36,237 bases of DNA from Bacteroidota bacterium (GTDB taxonomy: Bacteria; Bacteroidota; Ignavibacteria; Tepidaquicellales; Tepidaquicellaceae): the NCBI GenBank assembly GCA_018266895.1, contig JAFDZQ010000011.1, positions 1 through 36,237 of the forward strand, read 5' to 3'. Positions 25,614-34,046 of the stretch are shown one piece after another (the first letter of the stretch is position 1; every line of letters starts with the position of its first letter). The notes below the pieces were generated by a model. That model was not told the origin of the DNA. It saw nothing but the letters and a program-made list of their open reading frames with translations, and did not search any database. Made by a program: the position numbers and the translations under genes.

Positions 25614-25946
25614 ATGTCACTTGAAAGCGGTAAACATATTGAAAAGGAAATTGACGGCACCCGTTGCAGGGTTCTGGAATCAGGTATCACAGAAGACAGA
25701 ATGAATTTCCTTAAAAGCATCATGGAGTATAACGGTTATACAGTCAAATTTGCAAAAGAAACAAAAAAAAGTGAGGATTTACCTGATACCTATATCATAG
25801 GTGTAACGGATATTGTATTCAACCCGGTAATTGCAGTTTATGAAAGGCAGCTTAGGACTCATAATAATGAAATTCTGACTGTCCCCTACTGGAAGCAGCA
25901 GACAGAAGAAAGTAAAGGCTGGTACTGGAAATTTAAAAAACAGTGA
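25614..25946 (+). CDS. Unknown 110-aa soluble protein closing the nuo operon
   Basis: Three bases after nuoN, same strand, before the operon terminator, so almost certainly co-transcribed with complex I. No signal peptide or membrane segment. The first ~55 residues look like a beta-strand/helix unit (IDGTRCRVLESGITEDRMNF, LKSIMEYNGYTVKFAKE); the middle has a hydrophobic segment TYIIGVTDIVFNPVIAVYER; the end is aromatic and basic (VPYWKQQTEESKGWYWKFKK). A single Cys, so no cluster-binding motif. I recognise no family. Candidates are an assembly factor or an accessory peripheral subunit; neither is shown by sequence. Confidence 0.8.
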   Translation: MSLESGKHIEKEIDGTRCRVLESGITEDRMNFLKSIMEYNGYTVKFAKETKKSEDLPDTYIIGVTDIVFNPVIAVYERQLRTHNNEILTVPYWKQQTEESKGWYWKFKKQ

Positions 25947-26014
25947 TCACGGATTCGCGATGTTTATACTTTTATGATATACTGAATTTTTTACAACTTT
26001 AAAATTATCCATAA

Positions 26015-26052
26015 AAAAATAAACTTTCTGAAAATTCAGAAAGTTTATTTTT
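26015..26052. terminator. Bidirectional terminator between nuo and kor operons
   Basis: AAAAATAAACTTTCTGAA and its perfect complement TTCAGAAAGTTTATTTTT form an 18-bp stem with a two-base loop. Both flanks carry A/T tracts, so it works on either strand. It sits between the end of the plus-strand nuo operon (25946) and the stop of the minus-strand korB (26068). Confidence 0.85.
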
Positions 26053-26067
26053 ATTTTATGGAAATTT

Positions 26068-27108
26068 TTATCGGTCTATTTCCCAGGTTTTAGTACCTGA
26101 AAGAATTTTATTCAGGGAAGGTTTGCCTTTCTTTCCCATTATCCTGTTTATCTGTTCTTTCATGTTATCTTCATAAGTAGGATGGTCAACAGCATAAAAT
26201 ACTCCGAAAGGTCTGGGAAGATGTTCTTCAGGATCATCCTGGAATCCGGCAATCATATTCGCCTTTATTCTGTCCTTTTCATCGTGTATCCACAGATCAT
26301 TAACGGAAACTCCGTTTTCATTTAATTTCACTACTTTTGGTTTGTATCCGTCAAGCATTATTCCTTTATCATCATTTGCACCAAAAATAAGAGGTTTTCC
26401 GTGTTCTACAAAAACCGCGTTATCTTTTTTTGTTTCTTTGTCTGAGAACAGGAAGAATGCAGCATCATTAAAGACAGGACAATTCTGATAAATCTCAACA
26501 AATGAAGTTCCTTTATGGTAATAAGCCTGCTTCAGAATTCCCTGCATGTGTTTCGTATCCCTGTCAAGAGTTCTTGCTACAAAAGTTCCTCTGGCTCCGA
26601 GCGCAAGTTCAGCCGGATTAAACGGCTGCTCTACAGAACCGAAGGGTGTTGACTTTGTGATCTTGCCGATCTCTGAAGTAGGTGAATACTGCCCCTTAGT
26701 CAAACCATAAATCTGATTATTGAATAAAAGAATATTAATATCAAAATTCTTTCTTAGAATATGGATAAAATGATTTCCTCCGATTGACAGGGCATCTCCG
26801 TCTCCTGTAACTACCCATACGCTGAGTTCAGGTCTGGAAGCTTTAAGTCCGGAAGCAATTGCAGTTGCCCTTCCGTGAATGGAATGCATTCCGTAAGTGT
26901 CCATATAGTAAGTGAATCTGGATGAACAGCCGATTCCGGATATAAAGACAAAGTCTTCTTTTTTAACTCCAAGATCCGGGAAAATAGTCTGAGTTTGTTT
27001 TAAAATGGAATAATCGCCGCAGCCCGGACACCATTTTACATCCTGATCAGGTGCGAAGTTCTTGCTCGTCAGTTTTTCTGCGACGGGTATATTATTTGTT
27101 TCAATCAT
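26068..27108 (-). CDS. korB: 2-oxoglutarate:ferredoxin oxidoreductase, beta subunit
   Basis: A 346-residue TPP-binding subunit of a 2-oxoacid:ferredoxin oxidoreductase. Cluster/TPP motifs: CPGCGDYS at 27-34 with Cys27/Cys30, Cys61 in GIGCSSRF, the TPP-Mg motif GDGDALSIGGNHF (102-114) with downstream NNQIYGLTKGQYSPTS. The GLTKGQ wording is typical of KorB/OorB rather than of pyruvate enzymes, and pairing with a fused alpha subunit agrees. The C-terminus (about 290-346) mentions PRPFGVFYAV, found in long KorB proteins. Four bases after korA, so an operon. Reaction: 2-oxoglutarate + CoA + oxidised Fd to succinyl-CoA + CO2 + reduced Fd, reversible. Confidence 0.93.
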   Translation of the reverse strand: MIETNNIPVAEKLTSKNFAPDQDVKWCPGCGDYSILKQTQTIFPDLGVKKEDFVFISGIGCSSRFTYYMDTYGMHSIHGRATAIASGLKASRPELSVWVVTGDGDALSIGGNHFIHILRKNFDINILLFNNQIYGLTKGQYSPTSEIGKITKSTPFGSVEQPFNPAELALGARGTFVARTLDRDTKHMQGILKQAYYHKGTSFVEIYQNCPVFNDAAFFLFSDKETKKDNAVFVEHGKPLIFGANDDKGIMLDGYKPKVVKLNENGVSVNDLWIHDEKDRIKANMIAGFQDDPEEHLPRPFGVFYAVDHPTYEDNMKEQINRIMGKKGKPSLNKILSGTKTWEIDR

Positions 27109-27112
27109 TGTT

Positions 27113-28969
27113 TTAGTTTTTTAATAATTCCAGAATTTTAGATTTTATTTCAGATGTAGTAAAAGGCAATCCCTGTATTTTATTAAATCCGACTGCCGGG
27201 ATCAGGAATTTATCCCTGATAATTTTTATAAGCTGTCCGTTATTGATCTCAGGTATAAGCACTTTTTCATAATTCTTCAGAAGATCTCCGAGATTTTTCG
27301 GAAACGGATTCAGATACTTTATGTGAATATGAGCAATGTCTGCTCCTTCTTCTAAAAGTTCGCCAATGGCAGTTTTCAGAGTTCCGTATGTCGAACCCCA
27401 GCCAAGCACGAGTAATTTTGCTTTTTCTTTTCCTGTATCTACTATCTGTAAAGGTATATAGTCAGCGATCTTTTCAATTTTTGCCGCTCTCATTTTTACC
27501 ATAAGTTCATGATTCTTTGCTTCATACGATATATCTCCGGTTTCATGCTGCTTTTCCAGACCTCCGATTCTGTGTTCGAGTCCTTTAGTTCCGGGTATTA
27601 CTCTGGGGCGTACAAGTTTTTCGTCTCTTTTGTACGGCAGAAATACACCGTTTTCGGAATTTGGTTCGGTTTCAAATTTTACTTCAATTGGCTTTAGATC
27701 TTCTTCAGAGGGAAATCTCCATGGCTCAGAGCCGTTTGCAATGTAACCGTCGCTCAGAACAATTACGGGAGTCATATGCTCTAATGCAATCCTTGCAGCT
27801 TCATACACGGCGCTAAAACAGTCTGAAGGTGATTCAGCAGCTATAACAGGAAGAGGTGATTCTCCGTGCCTTCCGAACATTGCCTGCAAAAGATCTGACT
27901 GTTCTGTTTTTGTAGGAAGTCCGGTCGAAGGTCCGCCTCTCTGTATATTTATAACAACCAAAGGCAATTCAAGCATTAAACCCAGTCCGAGCGCTTCAGC
28001 CTTTAATGACATTCCGGGTCCCGATGTTGTAGTCGCGCTTAAAGCTCCGCCGTATGATGCTCCTATAGCAGAACATATAGCAGCTATCTCATCTTCAGCC
28101 TGAAAAGTTCTTACTCCGCATTCTTTGTACTTTGACAGTTCATGCAGAATATCTGAAGCCGGAGTAATAGGATATGATCCCAGAAATAAAGGGAGTCCTG
28201 ATTTTTCGGATGCAGCGATAAGTGCAATAGCAGCAGCGCTGTTTCCTGTAATGCTTCTGTAAGTTCCCGGTGTCAGATTTGAAGCCGTTATTTTAAACCT
28301 TGTGTTGAATATTTCCGTGTTATCTCCGTAATTCCATCCTGCTTTCAGAGCATTTATATTTGCCTGTGCAATAACGGATTCTCCGGTGAATTTTTCGTTA
28401 ATGAATTTAATAGTGAAATCGGGCGACTGATCAAATATCCAGTAAAGCAGCCCCAGCACAAACATATTCTTTGATCTTTCTATTTCCTTATTACTTAAAC
28501 CCATTCCTGCCAGCGCATCTTTTGTAAGACCCGATACATTCATTTTATAAACTGTATAGTTATCCAGTGAATCATCATCAAGAGGATTCTCGCCTTCAGG
28601 ATACTCAGCAAGTCTGAGATTCTTCTGATCAAAACCTGAAGTATTAGTGATTATTATTCCGCCTTTTTTCAGATTTTTCAGGTCTACTTTAAGAGCTGCG
28701 GCATTCATTGCCACAAGCACATCATACTGATCCCCTGCCGTAAATATTTCCTTGCTTCCGAACTGCACCTGAAATCCCGATACACCTGAAACTGTTCCTA
28801 CAGGAGCCCTGATCTCTGCCGGATATTCCGGGAATGTACTCAGGTCTTTTCCCAGAAACGCCGCTGTATCAGTAAACTGCATTCCCGTAAGCTGCATACC
28901 ATCCCCTGAATCTCCTGAAAATTTTACAACCACGCTTTCAACTTCAATAATTTCTTCTTTTGTTTCCAC
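27113..28969 (-). CDS. korA: 2-oxoglutarate:ferredoxin oxidoreductase, fused gamma-alpha subunit
   Basis: A 618-residue fusion. Residues ~10-190 are the gamma domain ([39 protein letters not shown]); ~225-618 are the alpha domain, with [20 protein letters not shown], the [14 protein letters not shown] motif, [36 protein letters not shown] and the substrate-end domain ([17 protein letters not shown]). The fused layout is typical of KorA in Bacteroidota, actinobacteria and others. Start is GTG at 28969; an in-frame stop seven codons upstream leaves no ATG. It faces nifJ across a 229-base divergent region and should be co-regulated with or against it. Confidence 0.93.
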   Translation of the reverse strand: METKEEIIEVESVVVKFSGDSGDGMQLTGMQFTDTAAFLGKDLSTFPEYPAEIRAPVGTVSGVSGFQVQFGSKEIFTAGDQYDVLVAMNAAALKVDLKNLKKGGIIITNTSGFDQKNLRLAEYPEGENPLDDDSLDNYTVYKMNVSGLTKDALAGMGLSNKEIERSKNMFVLGLLYWIFDQSPDFTIKFINEKFTGESVIAQANINALKAGWNYGDNTEIFNTRFKITASNLTPGTYRSITGNSAAAIALIAASEKSGLPLFLGSYPITPASDILHELSKYKECGVRTFQAEDEIAAICSAIGASYGGALSATTTSGPGMSLKAEALGLGLMLELPLVVINIQRGGPSTGLPTKTEQSDLLQAMFGRHGESPLPVIAAESPSDCFSAVYEAARIALEHMTPVIVLSDGYIANGSEPWRFPSEEDLKPIEVKFETEPNSENGVFLPYKRDEKLVRPRVIPGTKGLEHRIGGLEKQHETGDISYEAKNHELMVKMRAAKIEKIADYIPLQIVDTGKEKAKLLVLGWGSTYGTLKTAIGELLEEGADIAHIHIKYLNPFPKNLGDLLKNYEKVLIPEINNGQLIKIIRDKFLIPAVGFNKIQGLPFTTSEIKSKILELLKN

Positions 28970-29085
28970 TTCTGCTTTTATATTAATTTATTTTTTAAAT
29001 TAGTTACTTGTTATTAACTGTTTAAAATAATGATTTTCTTTATCAGTTTCCGTGCAAACATTTTTGCTTAATATTATTTTGCTTT

Positions 29086-29101
29086 TATGACAAAAGTCAT
29101 A
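29086..29101. promoter_or_regulatory. Perfect palindrome TATGACAAAAGTCATA (Crp/Fnr-like operator candidate)
   Basis: A 6-4-6 perfect inverted repeat in the divergent korA/nifJ region, 98 bases before nifJ and 117 bases before korA. The TGAC-N4-GTCA half-site spacing is that of FNR-type boxes (TTGAT-N4-ATCAA), a family that senses oxygen, redox state or nitric oxide. A TATAAT lies 12 bases downstream on the plus strand (29113-29118), so a bound protein would overlap the -35 region of a nifJ promoter. Regulator identity is inference; no Crp/Fnr gene lies in the window. Confidence 0.5.
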
Positions 29102-29112
29102 CTGATTTTAAT

Positions 29113-29118
29113 TATAAT
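29113..29118 (+). promoter_or_regulatory. Candidate -10 box (TATAAT) for nifJ
   Basis: Exact TATAAT in the nifJ upstream region, about 80 bases before the ATG. The expected -35 position falls inside the palindrome, which has no good TTGACA. AT-rich background makes chance matches common. Confidence 0.35.
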
Positions 29119-29198
29119 AGTTTATTTTTACATACACATTGACTGAATAATGAAATTCAGCAAAGAAATTAATTTTAATATCAATCTGATAAAATAAA

Positions 29199-32100
29199 AT
29201 GGAAAGATTAAAAGTAACAATTGACGGAAATGAAGCTGCTGCTTATGTTGCGCATAAAGTAAATGAAGTAATAGCCATTTATCCTATAACACCTTCATCC
29301 CCTATGGGAGAGCTTTCGGATACATGGTCTTCAGCAGGTAAAAAAAATATTTGGGGAACTGTCCCTGCGGTTATCGAAATGCAGAGCGAAGGAGGAGCAG
29401 CCGGAACAGTGCACGGGGCTCTACAGGCAGGTTCTCTTACAACTACTTTTACGGCTTCACAGGGTCTTCTTCTTATGATCCCGAATATGTATAAAATAGC
29501 AGGTGAACTCACTTCAACGGTTTTTCATGTGACAGCAAGAACTTTGTCAACACATGCGCTTTCTATTTTCGGTGATCACAGTGATGTTATGGCGACAAGG
29601 CAGACCGGTTTTGCAATGCTCTGTTCAAATTCCGTTCAGGAAGTTATGGACTTTGCCCTGATTTCACAGGCGGCTACACTTAAATCTAGAATTCCGTTTT
29701 TACATTTCTTTGACGGTTTCAGAACTTCGCATGAAGTTATGAAGATCGAACAGCTCGACGTTGAAGACATAAAAAATATGATTGATAATGATCTTGTAAA
29801 AGAACACAGGACGAGAGCTTTGACTCCCGATAATCCTTTTATCAGAGGTTCGGCTCAGAATCCGGATGTTTATTTTCAGGGAAGAGAAACGGTAAATAAA
29901 TTTTATAACGCCTGCCCTTCTGTTACTCAGGATGCAATGGATAAGTTTTTTGGTATTACCGGAAGAAGATACAATCTTTTTGATTATTACGGCGCTCCTG
30001 ATGCAGAGAGAGTAATTGTAATGATGGGATCAGGCGTTGAAACTGCAGAAGAAACTATTGATTATCTTATTAAAACTACAGGCGAAAAGATCGGTCTTTT
30101 GATTGTAAGATTGTTCAGACCTTTTGATACTTCGTTTTTTATAAATAAAATCCCGAAGACGGTAAGAAAAATTTCGGTGCTTGACAGGACAAAAGAACCG
30201 GGCAGCACGGGCGAACCGCTCTATCTGGATGTTGTCACTTCAATAAGTGAAGTTATGAGCAGAAATAATCCGCCGTTTGAAAAGATGCCTCTGATAACAG
30301 GAGGAAGATACGGCTTATCTTCAAAAGAATTCACTCCTTCAATGGTGAAAGCTGTTTTTGATGAATTAAAAAAAGATGAACCGAAAAATCATTTTACTGT
30401 CGGAATAAACGATGACGTTACTTTTACAAGTCTGAATTATGAAACTGATTTTATAATTAATCCTGAGGATCAGATCTCGGCTCTGTTTTACGGACTCGGT
30501 TCGGACGGAACTGTCGGTGCAAATAAAAATTCCATTAAAATAATCGGAGAAGAAACTGATAATTATGCACAGGGCTATTTTGTATATGATTCAAAAAAAT
30601 CCGGGTCTACAACAATTTCACATTTAAGATTCGGCAAAAAACCCATAAAGTCCACATATCTTGTTCAGAAAGCAGATTTCATTGGCTGTCATTTATTTAA
30701 TCTGCTTGAAAAATTTGACGTTCTGAAAGATATCAAAGAAGGCGGTACATTCCTGCTCAACTCAATTTACGGTAAAGATGAAGTTTTTGAAAAGATGCCT
30801 TCAAAAGTATGCCGTCAGATTATTGATAAAAAACTAAATTTCTTTGTGATCGATGCTTTTAAAGTTGCAAAAGAAACCGGAATGGGTTTAAGAATAAATA
30901 CTATAATGCAGACCTGTTTCTTTGCTATCTCAGGAGTGCTTCCGAAAGATGAAGCAATACAGCAGATCAAGAATTCAATAAAGAAATCATACAGTTCAAA
31001 AGGCGAAGACATAGTCATTAAAAATTATGAAGCAGTAGATAAAACGCTTGCCAATTTATTCAATGTCGGACTGGAAGGAAAAAAGATAAGTGATATTGAA
31101 TTAAAGCCGGTTGTATCTGACAAAGCTCCTGATTATGTTAAAAATGTACTTGGCAAAATTATAGAAGGTCTGGGCGATGATGTGAAGGTAAGCGAAATGC
31201 CTGAAGACGGTACTTTTCCTTCTTCCACTGCGCAATGGGAAAAACGGAACATTGCTCATCAGATACCTGTCTGGGATCAGGAGATATGCATACAGTGCGG
31301 CAAGTGCGCTATGATCTGTCCTCATGCATGCATCAGGATCAAGGCTTATGACAAATCATATCTGGAAAATGCTCCGGCATCTTTCAAGTTTATGGATGGA
31401 AAAGGAAAAGAGTTCGGTGAAAATAATGCATACACCATTCAGGTAGCGCCGGAAGACTGCACCGGATGCACTTTATGTTTCGAAATCTGTCCCGTTAAAA
31501 ATAAAAAACAGGTAAAGCTGAAAGCATTGAATATGCAGCCGCAGCTCGAACTTCGCGAGCAGGAAAAAATCAACTGGGATTATTTCCTTTCAATTCCGGA
31601 ATTTGACAGGACTCACGTAAATACGGGTCTTGTAAAAAGCAGTCAGATGTTTCAGCCGCTGTTCGAATTCTCCGGCGCCTGCACAGGCTGCGGAGAAACG
31701 CCTTATGTCAAATTGGTTTCACAGCTTTTCGGAGACAGGACAATTATTGCAAATGCTACAGGATGTTCCTCCATCTACGGCGGAAATCTTCCTACCACGC
31801 CATGGACAAAGAATAATGAAGGCAGAGGTCCTGCATGGTCGAATTCATTGTTTGAGGATAATGCGGAATTCGGACTTGGAATGAGAATGTCAATCGATAA
31901 ACACGGTGAATTTGCAAAAGAGTTGCTCACGGGGCTTTCTTCGGAGATCGGAGAAGAACTTGTAAATGATATTATTAATGCAGATCAGTCTGATGAGCCG
32001 GGAATATTTGAACAAAGGAAAAGAGTTGAATTGCTTAAGGAAAAATTATCTCTGATAAATAATACTCAGGCAGCCGATCTGCTTTCCCTGAGTGATTATC

Positions 32101-32789
32101 TTGTGAAAAAATCTGTATGGATAATTGGCGGTGACGGCTGGGCTTATGATATAGGATTCGGCGGACTTGATCACGTTATGGCTTCAGGGAAAAATGTAAA
32201 CATACTAGTGCTCGATACTGAAGTTTATTCCAATACAGGCGGACAGATGTCTAAATCCACCGGTCTGGCTGCTGTAGCAAAATTCGCAGCTTCGGGAAAA
32301 CCCAATCCTAAAAAAGATCTTGCAATGATGGCTATAAATTACGGGAACGTTTATGTTGCAAAAGTCGCTATGGGCGCAAATGACACTCAGACACTGAGAG
32401 CTTTTCTTGAAGCCGAAGCATTTGACGGACCTTCAATAATAATCGCTTATTCACATTGCATAGCTCACGGATTTAATATGGAAAAAGCGCTTGACCATCA
32501 GAAAGCTGCTGTGGACAGCGGCTACTGGCTGCTTTTCAGACATAATCCTGCTTTGACCTTAGAAGGAAAGAATCCACTTAAGCTTGATTCAGGTGAACCA
32601 AAAATTAAACTTGAAGATTACTTTTACAAGGAAACACGGTACAGCATGCTTACCAAATCTGAACCTGAACATGCGAAAGCGCTTCTTAAACTTGCTCAGG
32701 AGGATGTATGGAAGAGATGGAATATCTACAAACATCTGGCGGAAGTAATTCCTGACCAGGATACAAATAAGATCATTACACACAAATAA
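29199..32789 (+). CDS. nifJ: Pyruvate:ferredoxin (flavodoxin) oxidoreductase
   Basis: A 1196-residue single-chain PFOR with all domains in order: alpha domain with YPITPSSPMGELSDTW (about 28-43) and EMQSEGGAAGTVHGALQAG; CoA/transketolase C-terminal-like part; gamma domain (about 420-620, FYGLGSDGTVGANKNSIKII); 2x4Fe-4S ferredoxin domain (Cys697 on, CIQCGKCAMICP; Cys754 on, CTGCTLCFEICP); and TPP domain with the proximal cluster pair Cys828/831 (ACTGCGETPYVKL) and GGDGWAYDIGFGG from 977. It oxidises pyruvate to acetyl-CoA and CO2, reducing ferredoxin; the reverse is possible. Full normal length, intact ligands. Followed 25 bases later by a DHOD-like gene. Confidence 0.97.
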   Translation: MERLKVTIDGNEAAAYVAHKVNEVIAIYPITPSSPMGELSDTWSSAGKKNIWGTVPAVIEMQSEGGAAGTVHGALQAGSLTTTFTASQGLLLMIPNMYKIAGELTSTVFHVTARTLSTHALSIFGDHSDVMATRQTGFAMLCSNSVQEVMDFALISQAATLKSRIPFLHFFDGFRTSHEVMKIEQLDVEDIKNMIDNDLVKEHRTRALTPDNPFIRGSAQNPDVYFQGRETVNKFYNACPSVTQDAMDKFFGITGRRYNLFDYYGAPDAERVIVMMGSGVETAEETIDYLIKTTGEKIGLLIVRLFRPFDTSFFINKIPKTVRKISVLDRTKEPGSTGEPLYLDVVTSISEVMSRNNPPFEKMPLITGGRYGLSSKEFTPSMVKAVFDELKKDEPKNHFTVGINDDVTFTSLNYETDFIINPEDQISALFYGLGSDGTVGANKNSIKIIGEETDNYAQGYFVYDSKKSGSTTISHLRFGKKPIKSTYLVQKADFIGCHLFNLLEKFDVLKDIKEGGTFLLNSIYGKDEVFEKMPSKVCRQIIDKKLNFFVIDAFKVAKETGMGLRINTIMQTCFFAISGVLPKDEAIQQIKNSIKKSYSSKGEDIVIKNYEAVDKTLANLFNVGLEGKKISDIELKPVVSDKAPDYVKNVLGKIIEGLGDDVKVSEMPEDGTFPSSTAQWEKRNIAHQIPVWDQEICIQCGKCAMICPHACIRIKAYDKSYLENAPASFKFMDGKGKEFGENNAYTIQVAPEDCTGCTLCFEICPVKNKKQVKLKALNMQPQLELREQEKINWDYFLSIPEFDRTHVNTGLVKSSQMFQPLFEFSGACTGCGETPYVKLVSQLFGDRTIIANATGCSSIYGGNLPTTPWTKNNEGRGPAWSNSLFEDNAEFGLGMRMSIDKHGEFAKELLTGLSSEIGEELVNDIINADQSDEPGIFEQRKRVELLKEKLSLINNTQAADLLSLSDYLVKKSVWIIGGDGWAYDIGFGGLDHVMASGKNVNILVLDTEVYSNTGGQMSKSTGLAAVAKFAASGKPNPKKDLAMMAINYGNVYVAKVAMGANDTQTLRAFLEAEAFDGPSIIIAYSHCIAHGFNMEKALDHQKAAVDSGYWLLFRHNPALTLEGKNPLKLDSGEPKIKLEDYFYKETRYSMLTKSEPEHAKALLKLAQEDVWKRWNIYKHLAEVIPDQDTNKIITHK

Positions 32790-32814
32790 ATTCTTAAATT
32801 TAAATCATACTAAA

Positions 32815-33807
32815 GTGGACTTATCAACGACATATATGGGTTTGAAATTAAAAAATCCGATAGTTGCTTCAGCTTCCCCTCTTTCAAAGTCAATTGATGC
32901 TGCAAGATCCCTTGAAGATGCAGGCGCTTCTGCAATTGTCTGTTATTCGCTTTTTGAAGAGCAGATAACTCACGAAGCCAGCGAACTTGATTTTTACCTG
33001 ACATCAACCGCAGAAAGTTATGCAGAAGCACTCTCGTATTTTCCGGAAGCAGCTGAATTCAACCTCGGGCCGGAAGAATATGTAAATCATATCAGGAAAC
33101 TCAAAGATAAACTTAGCATTCCCGTCATCGGAAGCCTGAACGGAGTCAGTAACGGTGGATGGATTAATTATGCAAAGAAGATTGAAGAAGCCGGAGCAGA
33201 TGCAATTGAACTTAATATTTATTTTATACCTACTGATTTTCAGATAAACGGACAGAGTGTTGAGGATATGTATATCGATGACGTAAAAGCAATTAAATCC
33301 GCCGTTAAAATTCCGGTTGCTGTAAAACTAAGTCCTTACTTTTCTGCAATGGCGAATATGGCTAAAAAACTTGATGATGCAGGCGCTGATGCACTTGTGC
33401 TTTTTAACAGATTTTATCAGCCTGATATTGATCTTGATAATCTTGAAGTTTTCCCGAATCTTGAATTAAGCAATGAATGGGAATTGAGGCTTCCTCTGAG
33501 ATGGATTGCAATCCTTCATAATAACATAAATGCAAGTCTTGCAGCTACAAGCGGCATAAGCAACTATACTGATGTGCTTAAAGTAATGATGGTCGGAGGC
33601 GATGCAGCTATGATGTGTTCTGAACTGCTGAGACACGGAGTAAAAAGGATCGGGGAAATTCTCAGGGATCTTGAAAACTGGATGGAAGAAAAAGAATATG
33701 ATTCCGTATCACTCATGAAAGGAAGCATGGATTACAGTTCTGTTAAGGAACCTGCCGCTTATGAACGCGCCAATTATATGAAACTTCTTACAAGTTACAA
33801 GATATAA
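32815..33807 (+). CDS. Dihydroorotate dehydrogenase-like flavoprotein (PFOR-linked)
   Basis: A 330-residue TIM-barrel protein of the DHOD superfamily, starting at GTG (no nearby ATG; MDLSTTYMGLKLKNPIVASASPLS is the expected beginning). FMN-site features are present: NPIVASASP, PVIGSLNG, PVAVKLSPYF, the ATSGISNY turn and VGGDAAMMCSELLRHG. It departs from real PyrD: the catalytic-loop sequence N-x-S-C/x-PN is replaced by ELNIYFIPTD, with no Cys or Ser base in place. It therefore probably does not make orotate. Genes of this kind are often next to nifJ (from memory), and here it lies 25 bases downstream of nifJ with a terminator after it, so it is likely an accessory flavoprotein of PFOR metabolism. 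Substrate unknown. Confidence 0.85.
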   Translation: MDLSTTYMGLKLKNPIVASASPLSKSIDAARSLEDAGASAIVCYSLFEEQITHEASELDFYLTSTAESYAEALSYFPEAAEFNLGPEEYVNHIRKLKDKLSIPVIGSLNGVSNGGWINYAKKIEEAGADAIELNIYFIPTDFQINGQSVEDMYIDDVKAIKSAVKIPVAVKLSPYFSAMANMAKKLDDAGADALVLFNRFYQPDIDLDNLEVFPNLELSNEWELRLPLRWIAILHNNINASLAATSGISNYTDVLKVMMVGGDAAMMCSELLRHGVKRIGEILRDLENWMEEKEYDSVSLMKGSMDYSSVKEPAAYERANYMKLLTSYKI

Positions 33808-33833
33808 GATCTTGCTTATAAATATAAAAATAA

Positions 33834-33860
33834 AAAAAGGCGGACATTCATCCGCCTTTT
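33834..33860 (+). terminator. Terminator after the nifJ-DHOD operon
   Basis: A perfect 10-bp stem AAAAGGCGGA / TCCGCCTTTT around loop CATTCA, with T/A tracts on both sides. It may also stop transcripts from the convergent membrane-protein gene (ends at 34047). Confidence 0.9.
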
Positions 33861-34007
33861 GTATTTAATTTCCCGATTTTTATATTTGAAAACATTCACT
33901 CGTCTTTAAAATCATGTTTTCATAACTTTCGGTAGGTAATTATTATGCCATATAACGCAAAAATAAATTCACCGGGAACATCAATCGTTATCTTTTTAAG
34001 CTAAATA

Positions 34008-34023
34008 AGTATTGACCAATACT
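34008..34023. repeat. Short perfect inverted repeat AGTATTGACCAATACT
   Basis: Seven-base arms AGTATTG / CAATACT with a two-base centre, 24 bases past the stop of the membrane-protein gene. It could be an operator-like palindrome or chance. No T run, so not an obvious terminator. Confidence 0.3.
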
Positions 34024-34046
34024 GTCTGATATACTGCCGATAGAAA

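Noticed and set aside
15673..25946. F420H2 dehydrogenase (Fpo) or a membrane hydrogenase instead of complex I
   Set aside because: NuoD lacks nickel-binding cysteines, no FpoF/FpoO-type gene follows, and all subunits read as bacterial Nuo.
26068..28969. Calling korAB a second pyruvate or an indolepyruvate oxidoreductase
   Set aside because: The gamma-alpha fusion and the NNQIYGLTKGQYSPTS stretch of the beta subunit fit 2-oxoglutarate enzymes better; substrate is still an inference.
32815..33807. Calling the gene pyrD
   Set aside because: The catalytic loop of true dihydroorotate dehydrogenases is missing and the context is nifJ, not pyrimidine genes.
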